Both the position numbers and the translations under genes were made by a program. Positions 30,595 through 42,559 of a stretch of DNA of 54,849 nucleotides are shown here, one piece after another. The stretch lies in assembly GCF_004359215.1 (NCBI RefSeq), contig NC_090612.1:6121701-6176549 (forward strand), given 5' to 3'. Numbering within the stretch: position 1 is the stretch's first letter; the number at the start of each line of letters is the position of its first letter. Below the pieces are notes generated by a model, which saw only the letters and a program-made list of their open reading frames with translations, searched no databases and was not told where the DNA came from. This stretch comes from Bremia lactucae (Eukaryota > Oomycota > Peronosporomycetes > Peronosporales > Peronosporaceae).

Positions 30595-31070
30595 TGGTAT
30601 GCGGTACACTTCGGTTGGTAAGCCGCTAATGTGGTACATTTTACAGTATGGGTCAATATCCCTCTTTCTGTTTAAAATGGGCGGTATCATTAAAACCCAT
30701 TTATAATGGGTAATTGAAGTTGTCGCCACCAGATACCTATCTGGTTGCTTAAATCTATCTTAAAGTAATTAAAGTAAGGTTATATTTTAAATTTAGATAA
30801 ATTTTAATTCCTCTTTTGATCTTCGAGTGTATAGTGCCTTCCTGAGGCTTGCACTGCAATCAGCGACAGTAATTAGCCTTCCTAAGGTATATACTCTCGG
30901 GCATAAGTTGCCATTTGGTTCTACGAACCACTAAGTCCTTTGAACTAAGATTCAATAAGCTTCGAGCTTGAACAACTTACTATTTGATAATCTTCTTAGT
31001 GCCATAGAAATTAGTAACTTTCCGAATTTAAGTCTTTCTTTGACTTTAAAAGCGAGGTAGCTCCCCTATA
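30595..31070 (+). mobile_element. 5' LTR of the RT-less gypsy, haplotype 2
   Basis: Allele of 14,534-15,004 with small differences. The same primer-site sequence TGGTAGCACT follows at 31,073. Confidence 0.7.
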
Positions 31071-31127
31071 CCTGGTAGCACTCGTAGTCAATCTATGTCT
31101 GAGTCTTCATAAGATTAACCCTCTGCT

Positions 31128-32035
31128 AAAAAGGACACTTTTCCCGAGCTTTCAGCGGCGAAACGCGCAGCGTTTGAGAAGCTCAAAACCTTATTTGGGC
31201 TAGAACACATTGAGTTCATTATGTCTTAGGGACCAAAGGATCTGGATGCAAGGCTTAAAGCCTTATATTTCAAATTAAAAATATCTCTTATCGGCCAGGT
31301 CTAGAATCACTTAGCGGTATCGATGCCGACTCGGTACATTTCTGTACCTGATCCAGAGCTCAAGGCTCGCCTTCTTTTGTTAATGTTAAGACAGACGAGG
31401 GTAAAAAGGTAGAACCCCTACTATTTGGATCAAGTAAATGGAGGTGACCATGACGATCGCGACTCATACCGACTCATCAGTAAACGAGCCCTAAGGGACT
31501 GTGTCCAGGAGTTGAGAACTCTGGTTGCCGCTATGTATCAAGACACAGTGCAAGAGATGTTAGTATCCGTCTTCGTGGAGATCTCATTGAGGGCGTTGCC
31601 CGAACGAAATTTACCGAACCCATCCCGTTACTTCAAAGATGCAGTTGCGATAGCGATACGCGCAGAATTCGGCTTTAAGTCCGCTCGTGTCAGTGTGTCC
31701 GTTTATCGTACAAGCCCTTCGAGCACATCGGGTTCATCTAATAAACCGGAGCTCATGACCTAAGCCTCGTTGATGAGGGAGCAGCAGAACTTTAAGCTGT
31801 GGAACAGCACAAAAATATTTGTAGATGTTAAATGTGCAGGAGCACGAAACACTTAGCCCGGCGTGTCGCTTACGCAACGCTCGAAGATCAATAATATCAC
31901 CTCATACCACAAACCTGGTACGGTGCGGGAAACGCAGATACCCAGTAGGGGCGGGGCGCCCGACTGGGGCTGAACTAGGCTCTGTAGAATCTCTACGAAG
32001 TAAAGGTCGACAGATCCTAGCCCTAAGGGGTTAAT
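31128..32035 (+). pseudogene. Ty3/gypsy gag, haplotype 2
   Basis: Allele of 15,065-15,960. The start ATG is changed (aaaaagg for gaaatgg). The capsid-region frame 31,425-31,763 is longer and still open (ISKRALRDCVQELRTLVA). The zinc knuckle is destroyed: TAT has become TAA after the first Cys and a base is lost before the last. Confidence 0.75.
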
Positions 32036-32450
32036 AGCACGGGCGGGAATACAAAGCCCAGCTTGTTAGTCGCGAAGGCGACTGTTAGGGGCTTCAATAA
32101 GCCACGATCAATTTTAATTGATTCAAGAGCGATTCTCTTCAAGGGAGCGACGTTGAGCATAATTCCAATTTTGTTCGACGTCACTCCTTTAAAGAAAATC
32201 AGCGATATGCTGAACGCTTGAAGCGCATGAAGGTGATTCGATCACAGTTCGCTTAGCGACAGGAGTCGTGCTACCGTACCTAAAATTCTTTTGAACTAAG
32301 GTATAAAATTTCTGGACTTTGACAGTGCGACACGCTGTCTTGAATTCGATCTGGATTCGAGATATAAACTCTTCCTTAGTATGGCCTGGCTTCAAAGCCA
32401 TGAGCTATGGATTGGTTGGAGGTCTATGACCTTGAACACTACGCACAATG
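32036..32450 (+). pseudogene. Ty3/gypsy protease, haplotype 2
   Basis: Allele of 15,980-16,395. The catalytic Ser-Gly has become Ser-Arg (SILIDSRAILFKGAT), so this copy also lacks the DSG triad. Confidence 0.65.
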
Positions 32451-33845
32451 TTCCTAGCGAGGCTTTGAATAGTCATGAACCCACCTTCGCTTGACACAAA
32501 AGCTTTATTGGCGTAAGCCATCGACAGATTCTGTCATTGTGTTCCAATATTGAGAACATTTTTAGTGAGCGTGGCTCATTATTTATTGGTGAAACGACAC
32601 GAACCCCGTTGAGTGATACTCGTTGAAATAACGAATCACTGAATGCTGAAAGCATTGTGGCCATTAGTATGGATTTTGTGGTGGCCTACCGAAAGATTCG
32701 GAAGGCAACACGGGCATCGTGGTTTTTGTTGACCGATTGAGCAAAATGGTTCGCTTAGCAGTGTGCCGGATACCATTGAAGGTGAAGGTACAGCAAAGCT
32801 GTTTATTGACCGCGTGTTTCGACAACACCGTTGCCTTTGACAGGTTTTCCATGTACGAGCATAGGTGCTTACCCATACCAGTGGCAATTGTCTTCTATTA
32901 AGACCCAGTGTCAAGGGTACGTTCTAGAACTCGATCTTCCAAGTGCTTTTGGCACCAGATTGGACATCCCACGGCGGATCATTCGCAGATCGATGATCAA
33001 ATTGAACGTATTAATTGCGTCATTGAAGCCGTTTTCGCCGCAGATCGATGATCAAATTAAACGTATTAATTGTATAATTGCGTCATTGAGGCCGTTTTGC
33101 GCAGCGTGTGACACCAAAGCGCTGAAGCACAATGCTCCAGATTGTTGTGTTTTCGTTGAACAACACTGTGCATGCCTCTACCGGTTATACTCCGTTCTAC
33201 GTGAACGGCCTCACACACCCACGCATTCCATTAACGCTACCACTACGTGGTTCAAGGCTTGGTAAGGGGGGATATAAGATTGGCTTGCTGATATCAGCCT
33301 TATTACGATTAAGAAACAGGTTAGCGAGTTTATCGCAATGCGATTAAATATCTTAAGACATGTGCGAAATACAATGGCTGACAGCCAAGACAAATAAAAA
33401 GAACAAGCGGATGCTAAATGCAGAAGCTGTATTAATTCTAATAAGGTCGGTGATCGAGTATTACTTATTGCTAAAAAAATACCCACTTAGTATTTGCGGC
33501 TTTTAAAGACCAAATGGCGTCCGCGCATTACTGGACCATTTATGATCGTGACCAAAAACGCTCTAGCTTACACGCTTAACCTCCCACGCTGGTTGCGCAT
33601 ACACCCAGTGTTCTACGTTGGCTTACTTATGCCTTATAGGGATCTCTCCCATGTGGTGGATTGGAAGGCGCTCGCGCCGAGTACGTCGGCTGCGCCGCAG
33701 ATTGCTGCATTGTCATCAGGAGGTCCAGCTGGACCTCTAAACGAGGCTGTAAACGCTCCAACTTCAACGAACGATCTTGGACCTCACCAAGAATATTCTC
33801 CGTTCGAGCAAAATATTACGAAGAAGTTGCACCTCGTGCCTTAAC
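32451..33845 (+). pseudogene. Ty3/gypsy integrase after protease, haplotype 2
   Basis: Allele of 16,396-17,725, again with no RT/RNase H. There is a local duplication of about 50 bp (the cgcagatcgatgatcaaatt motif at 32,983 recurs at 33,039). Best frames are 32,831-33,265 and 33,494-33,844 (RPRITGPFMIVTKNALAYTL, HPVFYVGLLMPYRDL). Confidence 0.75.
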
Positions 33846-33874
33846 GCCAACACAGACGCCGCCGATATTCCGGC

Positions 33875-34065
33875 CATCTCCTGCATTGCTCGACGAGAAG
33901 CCTTCAGTCCCACGCCGAGAGACTTCTGAAGCGACGTCGTCGTAATGGTCAATATTAGCATCTGATGAAGTGGCTTTGGTACCCCTCGTCGGAAATCTCG
34001 TGGAGTATGAGATTCTTCTTCGGCAAGATTGCCCGTACGCCGTTGGAGTTTTTGAGCGCCACGCG
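33875..34065 (+). pseudogene. Chromodomain tail, haplotype 2
   Basis: Allele of 17,755-17,940, with the same frame changes and substitutions such as tggtgaagtgg to tgatgaagtgg. Confidence 0.65.
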
Positions 34066-34222
34066 GCGATCTCCTCCGGCGTAGTCACCTTGGGCCCAAC
34101 AGCCTAGGTATGCAGCTTAGACCCGCAACCTCTTGAGGGCGCTCTTACGCACTGTTCAGTAGCACGTTATCCAACCTCAAAGAGGAAATGTGTGCGAATG
34201 TTGACACTCGGTGTCAACAGTC
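34066..34222 (-). pseudogene. Antisense 3' ORF remnant, haplotype 2
   Basis: Allele of 17,941-18,100 (minus strand TTPEEIAAWRSKTPTAYG). Followed by the polypurine run gatggggaaggg and the LTR start at 34,236. Confidence 0.5.
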
Positions 34223-34235
34223 TGATGGGGAAGGG

Positions 34236-34557
34236 TGTAATGGTGTACACTTTGGTTGGAAAGCCGCTAATGTGGTACAAAGTGGTATAAATCTATATTC
34301 GCTGTGAGCTTTTGCCTTTGCGAAGGCCGCTGCCCAGCTATGAGCTCGCTCCTTCCTGAGGATTGCCTGCTCTTGCTCTTCATCGAGCGGGTTCGCTATT
34401 ATATTGGCCTCCAGGCCCGAAGTTCCGCGTAATGCGATAAATGCATACGTCCTACGAAAGGATTAGGAACTTGGTGAGACTCGTCTTTACGCTGGTGTGA
34501 GCTTGTATTGGGTTCCTCACCCTCTTCCTTAGACGGAAAGTTAGCCTAAAAAAGCAC
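34236..34557 (+). mobile_element. 3' LTR start plus antisense-ORF block, cut by mitochondrial insert
   Basis: Equivalent to 18,114-18,440 (LTR start and the displaced antisense ORF block). The match stops at agcacca, where mitochondrial sequence begins; the next 14 bases of the LTR lie beyond it at 35,214-35,231. Confidence 0.7.
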
Positions 34558-34695
34558 CAGGAATTAAAATAATTCTTATGTTTAGCCCTTTAGAACAATT
34601 TGAAATTTTGCCTTTAACCGGTATTTCTTCTTTATTAGGAGCAATAAATTTTATTTCAACCATTTATAATATGAGAGCTTAGGCCTACTATAAAA

Positions 34696-34767
34696 GGATA
34701 ATTAGCTCAATGGTAGAGTATTTCGTTTACACCGAAAATGTTAGCGGTTCAAATCCGTTATTATTCA
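34696..34767 (+). tRNA. trnV: Mitochondrial tRNA-Val(TAC) inside the NUMT
   Basis: A complete 72-nt cloverleaf: acceptor GGATAAT/ATTATTC, anticodon stem TTTCG/CGAAA around TTTACAC (anticodon TAC), T arm AGCGG-TTCAAAT-CCGTT. The AT content and form are mitochondrial. In the nucleus it is unlikely to serve translation. Confidence 0.85.
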
Positions 34768-34782
34768 ATTAAAAAAAATAAG

Positions 34783-35088
<306 letters not shown>

Positions 35089-35213
35089 TCACCTGTAACT
35101 AAAATAAGCATAAAGAACGTAAATAAAGATAGATATGACATAAATCGGGATAAATGTAAAAAAAAAAAAAAATTAATTTGAGCCATAAATAACATCCAAC
35201 AAACAAATATTTC

Positions 35214-35690
35214 ATCCCTTTGTCATCCAGGACACGTGACTGTGCCGCAGGTCGCTACATCCGCATCAGGATGTTCATCCGGCCCCTTAAACGATATTTT
35301 TGACACTCCAACGGCCAAAACGGTTTTGAACAGCGTAAAAGGTGCGAGATTTTTGACACTCCAACATCAAAAGTCGGTTTTGAACAGCGTAAAATGTTCT
35401 CGTTCTAGCAATATTCCCGTGGAGAAGTTGCACCTTGTGCCCCAAAGCCAGATAGGACTCCTTCGATATGTCGGCCTCCTCCTGCGTTGCTCGAAGAGCA
35501 AGAAATTCTTCAGTTTCTCCACCTATTTTATCAGGTATCGATCTTCAAATTGCATAAAAAGGGTCAATACCTGGTGAAGTTGCTTGGGTACACCTCTTCA
35601 GAAAATTCTTGGGAGTTTGTGATACCTCATCGGCATGATTGCCCTTACGCCGTTGACGATTTTGAGTGCGGCACTTAGGGTCAACTTGCG
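35214..35690 (+). pseudogene. Gypsy integrase tail with chromodomain, haplotype 2
   Basis: From 35,232 it repeats 13,601-13,790 (TVPQVATSASGCSSGPLND) and then continues with ~395 bp missing from the other haplotype. These encode LRCSKSKKFFSFSTYF / LHKKGQYLVKLLGYTSSEN / SWEFVIPHRHDCPYAVDDF, a nearly complete chromodomain. This shows that the element upstream of the shared LTR also carried one. Confidence 0.75.
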
Positions 35691-36402
35691 TCAATCGACG
35701 CTGCCCTCGAACAGACGGATCCTCAGCCTCAATTCGGCTCCCATGAGCAACCGAAGCACTACGAGCTGGCTAGGCCTAATATCGGTTTTGTCTGATACAC
35801 CGCACTAAATTGGCCTTTCGCCTTCCGCTTTGAGATTTCAAAGCTAATTCTTCGTTCTAGACGAATGTCGGCCTCATCAGGAAAGTCACTAAAAGTCTAC
35901 ATTTTTCAAGGGCGACGGGCCCGATTTACCCATTTTACTGAACGATTCCGACTCGTTTGAATATAATCATTCGGAATTTTCTGCATTGAGGACACAGATA
36001 CACCACGTGCTTAATCGCGCAAATGCACTGGATACTGACCTAATGTCATAACCAGTGGCGTAAGGTATTGGTCTGCAACATCTCGGAGGCGCTCTTCCGC
36101 ACAAAGTAATAGGAACCTATATTCACTATGAGCTTAAAGGCCGCAGCCCGACGAAGAACTTGCGCATTCCTGAGGATAGCATGTTCTTGCTCTTCATCGA
36201 GCGGGCTCGTTAATATGGTGGCCTCTATGGCCTCTGAGCTCGGTGTCATGCGTAATGCAGTCAAAGCATCCGCGACACCACGCTCTGAAAACGGATTTGG
36301 TGCCCAACGAGAATCGTTTTCACGCCGATGAGTGTTAAGTTTCGGCTCTCGGCGCAAGCGCCTTCCAATCCACGTGGAATGATCACGATAAGGCTCAAGC
36401 AA
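35691..36402 (-). pseudogene. Antisense 3' ORF, haplotype 2
   Basis: Allele of 13,797-14,320. The 118-codon minus frame (36,402-36,046) starts in foreign sequence but contains RWAPNPFSERGVADALTAL, SPLDEEQEHAILRNAQVL and the AAAFKLIVNIGSYYF region. It keeps PLDEEQEH where the other haplotype has PLNEEQEH. The join to inverted integrase sequence is at about 36,335. Confidence 0.6.
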
Positions 36403-38040
36403 GCCAACGTAGAATACTGCGGACAGCGGACACTACGTTTGTACGTAAGTTCTTAGCGTTTAGTAAGACCCGGTCACCGACCGTATAAAACCAACACAGC
36501 TTCTGCCTTTAGCATCCGCTAGTGCATTTTGCTTGTCTTGGGTATCAGCCATTGTATACCGCACATATCGTAACACATCCAATTGCGTTGCAAGAAATAC
36601 GCTTAATTGTTTCAAAACAGTGTCAGGTCTGATAGCAGCAAGCCAATCGGCGATTCGCCCAAAGAAGCCTGAACCACGTTGTGGTGGCGTTAACGGAATG
36701 CGTCGGCGATACCGTTCAGATAGTTCCCATAGGGAATATATAGCCTGAAGAGGCATTCACAGCGTTAATTAACGCAAACTTAACAACCGGGAGCATTGTG
36801 CTTTATCCTTTTGATGTCACAGGCCAGACGCTGCACTTCTTCAATGACGCAATTGACCCGCTCAATCTGGCAGCCGATTTGAGGATGATTCGCTGTGAAG
36901 ATATCCAATCTGGTGCTAAGCACTCAGAAGATCGACTTCCAAAACGTACCTGTGAAACTTGTGTCTCAATAGGCGACAACTGCCATAAGCACCTATGTTC
37001 GTGCATGGGAACATGTCAAAGGTAACCATGTTGTCGAAACACGCGATCATTAAGCAGCTCTGCTGTACCTTCACCGTCAATGGTACCCGGCACACTGCTT
37101 AGTGATCCATTTGCCCAATCGGCTAATAACAAAGACCATGATGCCCATATTGCCTTCCGAATCTTTCGGTAGGCCAAACACAAATTCATAATAATGGACT
37201 CCTAACACTAAGCGGGTACGGGTAAACTGGCATGCGGTGCCGTCGCGTGTGCCGAATTTAACCGACTGACAAGTTTCGCATGTGGGAACATAGGTGCTGA
37301 CCCATTTATAGAGTTTAAGCCACTAATAGCTGTGGCTTCAGAACCCTGGGTCTTTTCTCGACCGAGATGACAACAAAAAATAGTATTTTGTGCCTCATAG
37401 AGGATATGATATTTTTGCTTTCACCATGAGGCGCATCTACGATGCGCGGAGGTTCAGCTGTATTTGTGCCATAATACAAAATACCATTATAGATAGAATA
37501 AAGCTGCAAGCCCGCACGCAAGCGTGCCGACAATGTAATGTCCGAGATTCTTTAGACTTATATCTCCCAAGAGCTCGTTGCAAAGCTGCGCACTTACATC
37601 CTTCGCATATGCCGAGCGCATTAGATCGGCGACATTATAGTCGCAGCGCGAGCGAGCTCATAATCTGGTCTGTGTGATAACCTATCTACCGAAGCATTTT
37701 GCTTTCCATATACTTCACTTTAAAGTCGTATTCAGCAAAAAATGAGAGCCATCGAGCCATTCTCGGTGAGAGATGGGGCTAGTCGCGGTGCGTAAAGACG
37801 CATGATCTGTATAGATCACAGAAGGCTTTGACCCAATCAGATGAAATCTAAATTTGACAAGGACATACTTTATTGCAAGTAGCTCTTTTTCATAAACTAT
37901 GAAGTTCTTCTCCGCAACTTTTAGCTGTCTAGACTCGAACGCAATAATGCATTCCTGCCCATCTTCATCTATTTGTTACAAGGCGCTGTCTACGGCAAAA
38001 TCAGACGCGTCATAGACGACACTGAAGGGCCGATCAGAAT
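36336..38040 (-). pseudogene. Gypsy RNase H - integrase, inverted allele
   Basis: Reverse-complement match of 11,920-13,597, with the same stops and frame changes and scattered substitutions. Includes the RNase H block (IYTDHASLRTA) and FVFGLPKDSEGNMGIMVF on the minus strand. Confidence 0.75.
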
Positions 38041-38049
38041 TTGAGGAGC

Positions 38050-38525
38050 AAAATTTGGAGCATGGAAGAGATTATCCTTAACTGCTTTAACAGCATCATT
38101 TTTCGGTGCTCGTCCAGCCTCACTTGAGGTACGGTCGTTAGCACGACTGCACAAGCTCGGACTGACAACCTATTACACTGTAGATTTAGATTCAAACGAC
38201 TACAGTCAGCGTCGAAGTTCGGCCACTCGAATAAGTTGTGTGGATCGAAGCAAGGATGCTTGAGTCGAAAGCAATATCTAAGAAAAATTGAAACGCCTGT
38301 CTATAAGAGACAGTGCGAAATCCCTAGACTTAGTCGATGGCTATTATCAACTGCACATGCGAACTAGTAATATTTCGCTTACAGCGATTAGCAACCGAAG
38401 CGGTATCCTCCAGGTGTTTTGTAGGGCCCCCAATGCCCCGGCTACTTTAAATCGTCATGTGAAGGAAATGTTCCGCCCTCTTAGAGGCTATAAACAAACA
38501 TATCTCGGCACTTGTTTAGCACCAA
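38050..38525 (+). pseudogene. Gypsy RT start, inverted allele
   Basis: Allele of 11,909-11,440: KSLDLVDGYYQLHMRTSN and NAPATLNRHVKEMFRP on the plus strand, open from 38,288 to 38,554. Confidence 0.75.
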
Positions 38526-38900
38526 TCCATATCCTTCTTAAGGAGATTCGATAATGGGCGAGCTGTATCTGAGTAATTTTTGCTATACTTATGGAAGTAG
38601 TTGGCCAGGTAAAGCCACTGACACAATTTCTTTTTGTCTTTTTTGGAACTGGCCAATCTACCATGTCTCTTACCGTAGCAGAACCGCTCTAAAGCAATGC
38701 TTTCCAACGAAGCACCCTAAAAACGGAATTTCTTCCGCACCATAATACATGTAGATGCTTTGACATAGAATTTATTCGTGCGCATGCACTCGAGCACTGC
38801 TCGTTAGTGGTATACGAGAATATCCTTATCTGACCAACCCTGCTCGAGCTACTATAAGCAAGTATGTCATCAATAAATAACACCTATCAAGCGTAAAAGA
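38516..38900 (-). pseudogene. Gypsy RT palm/thumb segment, flipped, inverted allele
   Basis: Allele of 11,060-11,440. Here the DD box position reads FIDDILAYSSSSRVGQI, so the second Asp lost in the other allele (FIDGIL) is still present. The adjacent frame has SQWLYLANYFHKYSKNYSD (usual LGLANYLHKYSENYAD) and ARPLSNLLKKDMDW. Confidence 0.75.
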
Positions 38901-38904
38901 AAGT

Positions 38905-39260
38905 ATCACCCATGCCCCGATTTTGGCTCTGCCTGATCTGCTGTCTGTGACGCATCTGAATTTGCCGCTGTCAGCGCGCTGTTACAAACAGATAACGATG
39001 GACGACAAAGCCTCATCGAGTTCGAGTCCAGGCTGCTTAAAGCTGAAGAAAAGAACTACCTTGTTTAAGATAAAGGGCTGCTTGCTATTTAGTATGCACT
39101 TCTCAGATTTAGAGTGCATCTGCTTTGCTCTAAGCCATTCGTGATCTATAGTCCTTAAACATTGCGACTCAGAGAAGATGGCCAGTGGCTTTCGCTCTTT
39201 GCATTCCCACCTTTATTGGTGAAAAGCGTCATTCGACGCTAGTTTTTGACCTTGAGCACG
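38905..39260 (+). pseudogene. Gypsy RNase H fragment, inverted allele
   Basis: Allele of 11,045-10,690 (ILALPDLLSV, the SIEFESRLLKAEEKNYLV block and LRFRVHLLCSKPFVIYS in shifting frames). Confidence 0.7.
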
Positions 39261-39264
39261 GTCC

Positions 39265-39698
39265 TCAATATGTCGACGGCTTAGAAACAATCTTGCCGAA
39301 GGAGTACCTCAAAAGACCAGGATTTTCCGACGATGAGTAGCCAAGCCACTTCAACAGATACTGGTACTGACCCTTGCGACGACGTTGCTTCAGAAATCTC
39401 CACATGAGACTGAAGTTCCCTTGCTCGTCGAGCAACGCAGTAGGGGCCGAAATAACGATGGAGGCTTTTGTTGCTTTGAATTTTATAATGTCAACCCCTC
39501 GCTGCATTTTAAAACCGTCTTTTGACGTAATAGCATCAACATCCTCTTTTATAGAGACCTTTAGACATTTTGATGAGGATGCCGCAATCGGCGGCACAGC
39601 CGTTCGTCTTGGCGCGAGCGCTTCAAATCCACATGGAAAGAATCCCAATACGGCTTAAGCAAACCAACGCAGACATTGAAAGTGTGCGTAGCTTACGC
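39265..39698 (-). pseudogene. Chromodomain tail, inverted allele
   Basis: Allele of 10,255-10,687: 127-codon frame with FEALAPRRTAVPPIAAS and RRRKGQYQYLLKWLGYSSS. The contig ends at 39,698, opposite the poly-C run of the other allele. Confidence 0.75.
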
Positions 39699-39798
39699 NN
39701 NNNNNNNNNNNNNNNNNNNNNNNNNNNNNNNNNNNNNNNNNNNNNNNNNNNNNNNNNNNNNNNNNNNNNNNNNNNNNNNNNNNNNNNNNNNNNNNNNN
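39699..39798. other. Assembly gap (100 N)
   Basis: Round-number gap between contigs. Different sequence types lie on its two sides. Confidence 0.95.
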
Positions 39799-40076
39799 TA
39801 TCTCTATAGATATCATTTAATATGTATTGCGAGCGTATCTTTATAGATACCTCGCGTAACTGATGACGCTAGCCGTCATCATGGATGACGCTGGGCGTCA
39901 TCCCTCCTAATGTGAATGCACCCATGTGCGTCACATCCACAAGGGTTGGTCACAAATGTGCACCACACCCGAGTGTTGGGTCTAATTACTATTATTTAGT
40001 AATTGATCATCCCCTTAAGTACCAAATATACTTAATGGGGACTGTGTAACATAAGGGCAACTTTAGCCCGTTACAA
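39799..40076 (-). mobile_element. Partial hairpin-rich LTR (third family)
   Basis: On the minus strand it starts TGTAACGGGCTAAAGTTGCCC at 40,076 and is cut by the gap. Consecutive hairpins include ccccttaagt/acttaatgggg, aattact/agtaatt, ggatgacgc/gcgtcatcc and gcgagcgtatct/agatacctcgc. The complete relative is at 50,294-50,824. Confidence 0.65.
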
Positions 40077-41575
40077 ACTTGCTCATTTTGCTCAAGCATA
40101 CGAGTTACACTCTGTCAAGAAAAGACCTCTCGGAAGAGACACGTTGGATTCATTTCGGAGCGCTCGGGGCGAAATGGTAAAGACACGCGTCGATGCCGTT
40201 CATATAATGAAGTTGGCCATAGGAATGTAGCGTGTCCAAAACACAAGCGTTCACATCAAGTTAAGCCAATTTTGTCACTGGCCTTAACGAAGTGTTCGTT
40301 GAATCCAAGAATTTTATGATATTTAGACAGTGGATCAAGCAGACGCTTGCTCGGTGATGAGTCGTGGCTTGAAGATGTTGATTTGTGTAAAACTGTCTGT
40401 CTGCAACTTGATGGTAAGCCACTTAACGTGAGCAAAAAAGGCATGTCACTATGAAAATGTGTGCTAACGCTAACGGCTGTATGCTCTGCCGGGGGCGTTC
40501 AGCATAATTTAATTTCGTATAGAAGTTTGAGTGAAAATGGTTATACCCTTGGGTACGATAGCTCGCAACGGGTATTGGTGGATCTGGTCATGTGGCATTT
40601 TGATTTTAATTTAGTTCGAAAAGTGTTAGTGGTATCTTGTCGCAAAGGTAATGCTAGTTGGTGCTTTCATGGCTATATGGGATGAAGAAGGGAGTCGGTT
40701 GAGCGTGTATCACAAGATGTTCAGAAGGGTAGTTTGGTGGATTTTGACAGACGCCTAGAACACCTGAATATGACACCATCGAACTGTTAGCTCGTGATCC
40801 TTCCTCCGATTTTTTCTTCTTGATGGACAAGCGTCGACTTAATTGTTTTACATGTGCGCAAGGAAAGTAGACGAAGAATCGGTAATCGAAAAAGGACACG
40901 GGTGACCACTCACCTATCGGTCGTCATACGCTTGGATATTAAAGGTCCAATGACGCCCACGGGCCGTTTGAATAATCGCTACATGATTAATTTTGTTGAT
41001 TATAAAATCAATTATTGTCGTGTCCTTCTTCCGCGCACGAAAGATGCTGCAGCCAAGAAGTTTGAGCATTTTGTGGTGTTTTCGAGAAAACTTGTGTTTG
41101 TCGTGTGCACGTTCTTCGCACAGATGTACGAGGAGATTATAAAATTTTTAATGTATTTGTAAGAAGACGGGTGTGTCGAGACAGCGCAGTGAATCTCACA
41201 ATTAAGCTAGGAACGGAAAAGCCGAGAGAATGCACAGGACCGTTATGAATATGGTCCGCTGTATGATTTTTGCTTTTGGTTTACCACTAATTTCTGGGGA
41301 GACGCAGTGAAATCCGCTGCCTACATATTATATAGGGCTCCTACCATTGCAAATTCAGGTCGAATATCCCCCACAAATATGCTAGCCAAGCAAACCCCGT
41401 CACTTAGTTAATTTAATGTGTTTGGATTGCCAAGTACTGTGTACCGATACCCAAAAAATATTTTTTGCACAACGAAGAAAACGTGGGATTATTCTTGGCA
41501 TTGGTAAAGAGACCAAGGGTACCGAGTCTACCTACCCAAGGATAAAGTGGTTGTCGTAACCCATCTCGGTGCTTT
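40077..41575 (+). pseudogene. Copia gag end - protease - integrase, decayed
   Basis: From about 40,200 shifting frames give the knuckle region and protease (YLDSGSSRRLLGDESW, VSKKGHVTMKTC), then GGVQHNLISYRSLSENGYTL, the pre-integrase zinc block (HLNMTPSNC), the integrase core (DIKGPMTPTGRLNNRYMINF, VDYKINYCRVLL, KDAAAKKFEHF) and, after the lost DGGGEY region, MHRTVMNMVRCMIFAFGLP and KETKGYRVYLPKDKVVV. Many stops. The element continues into flipped RT blocks. Confidence 0.8.
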
Positions 41576-42250
41576 GCAGGAAGTCTCCATTTTCTTGCCA
41601 GAGCGAAAATCATTTTTATGCTGGACATGTCTATGGCAGCTGCAAAAGTAATGCCACAGTTCACGTCAAAAACTTTTTCGTTTCCACACGCGACCAGTCT
41701 TGTCTTCTAACGCTCTATACCGCCTTCCCGTCACGCTTCGTTTTAAACACACACTTCGAATCTGGAGCTCGAACGTTTTCTCGCGTTTTGACCACATTCC
41801 ATACTCCATTTCTTTCCAAAGCTTATATCTCTTCCCCAGTCGCAGTCACCCACCCTGCTTTGCGATCGCTACGCATAGCTTCGCCAAAGCTCGGATTAGA
41901 ATCAGTAACACCTCATTGTAATCAGTTCCAGTTACCAAAAGGTCATCCACGTATACACCGACAATTATAATGTGACCAATTGTCCATTAAATACACGCGC
42001 ATGTCTGTTAGGCTTTGTTGAAGCCAATGCTCACCAGCTTCTGGTGCAACAATTTGCTCCACAATCTCTCTGCTTGCTTTAAACCATAGAGAGCATTTTC
42101 AGCTCCAAAACCATTTCATTAATTTCGAACTCCTCCGCAATCTGCATTCCTTGCTGAAAATGGATGAAGATGTCCAAATTCGCTTCTTTTTCGGCCTTAA
42201 CATTAGCATTCGGTACGACATGTACGAAATATTGAGACGTTAAACAAAAA
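41576..42250 (-). pseudogene. Copia RT in two pieces, each flipped in place (copy 2)
   Basis: Nearly identical to 23,784-24,460. Block 1 (about 41,576-41,905) and block 2 with YVDD (about 41,916-42,240) both read minus, while integrase (left) and RNase H (right) read plus. Block order along the element is normal; orientation of each is reversed. Confidence 0.8.
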
Positions 42251-42559
42251 TCAAAACGATCAAGTGTGTGGGTTGTATATGAAAAACAATGAGACTGCTG
42301 TTTCAGATAAGTCCGCGCGATACGTTTGACAATATTACGACAAAGCTATTTCGCATGAAGTGGAGGAGGTGATGAGTCACCATCATAATCATACGAAGTC
42401 AAAGAGAAAGACTCCGTGTACAAGCAGGAAAAAAGTTGTACCAGTTCGGTAACAAATCCAAACTTTCGACTGGGAAACCAGAAGTCGCATTTTATTTGAT
42501 GAGCTTACTTCTCTATCGGTGAATATCTCAGATGGGCTCGCCTTCGTATGGTTATGAAT
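42251..42559. other. Degenerate copia spacer (copy 2)
   Basis: Equivalent to 24,461-24,773; little more than a weak RT/RNase H linker recognised near its right end. Confidence 0.35.

Noticed and set aside
34696..34767. A working nuclear tRNA-Val
   Set aside because: The cloverleaf is intact, but it is AT-rich, mitochondrial in type and embedded in other mitochondrial fragments.
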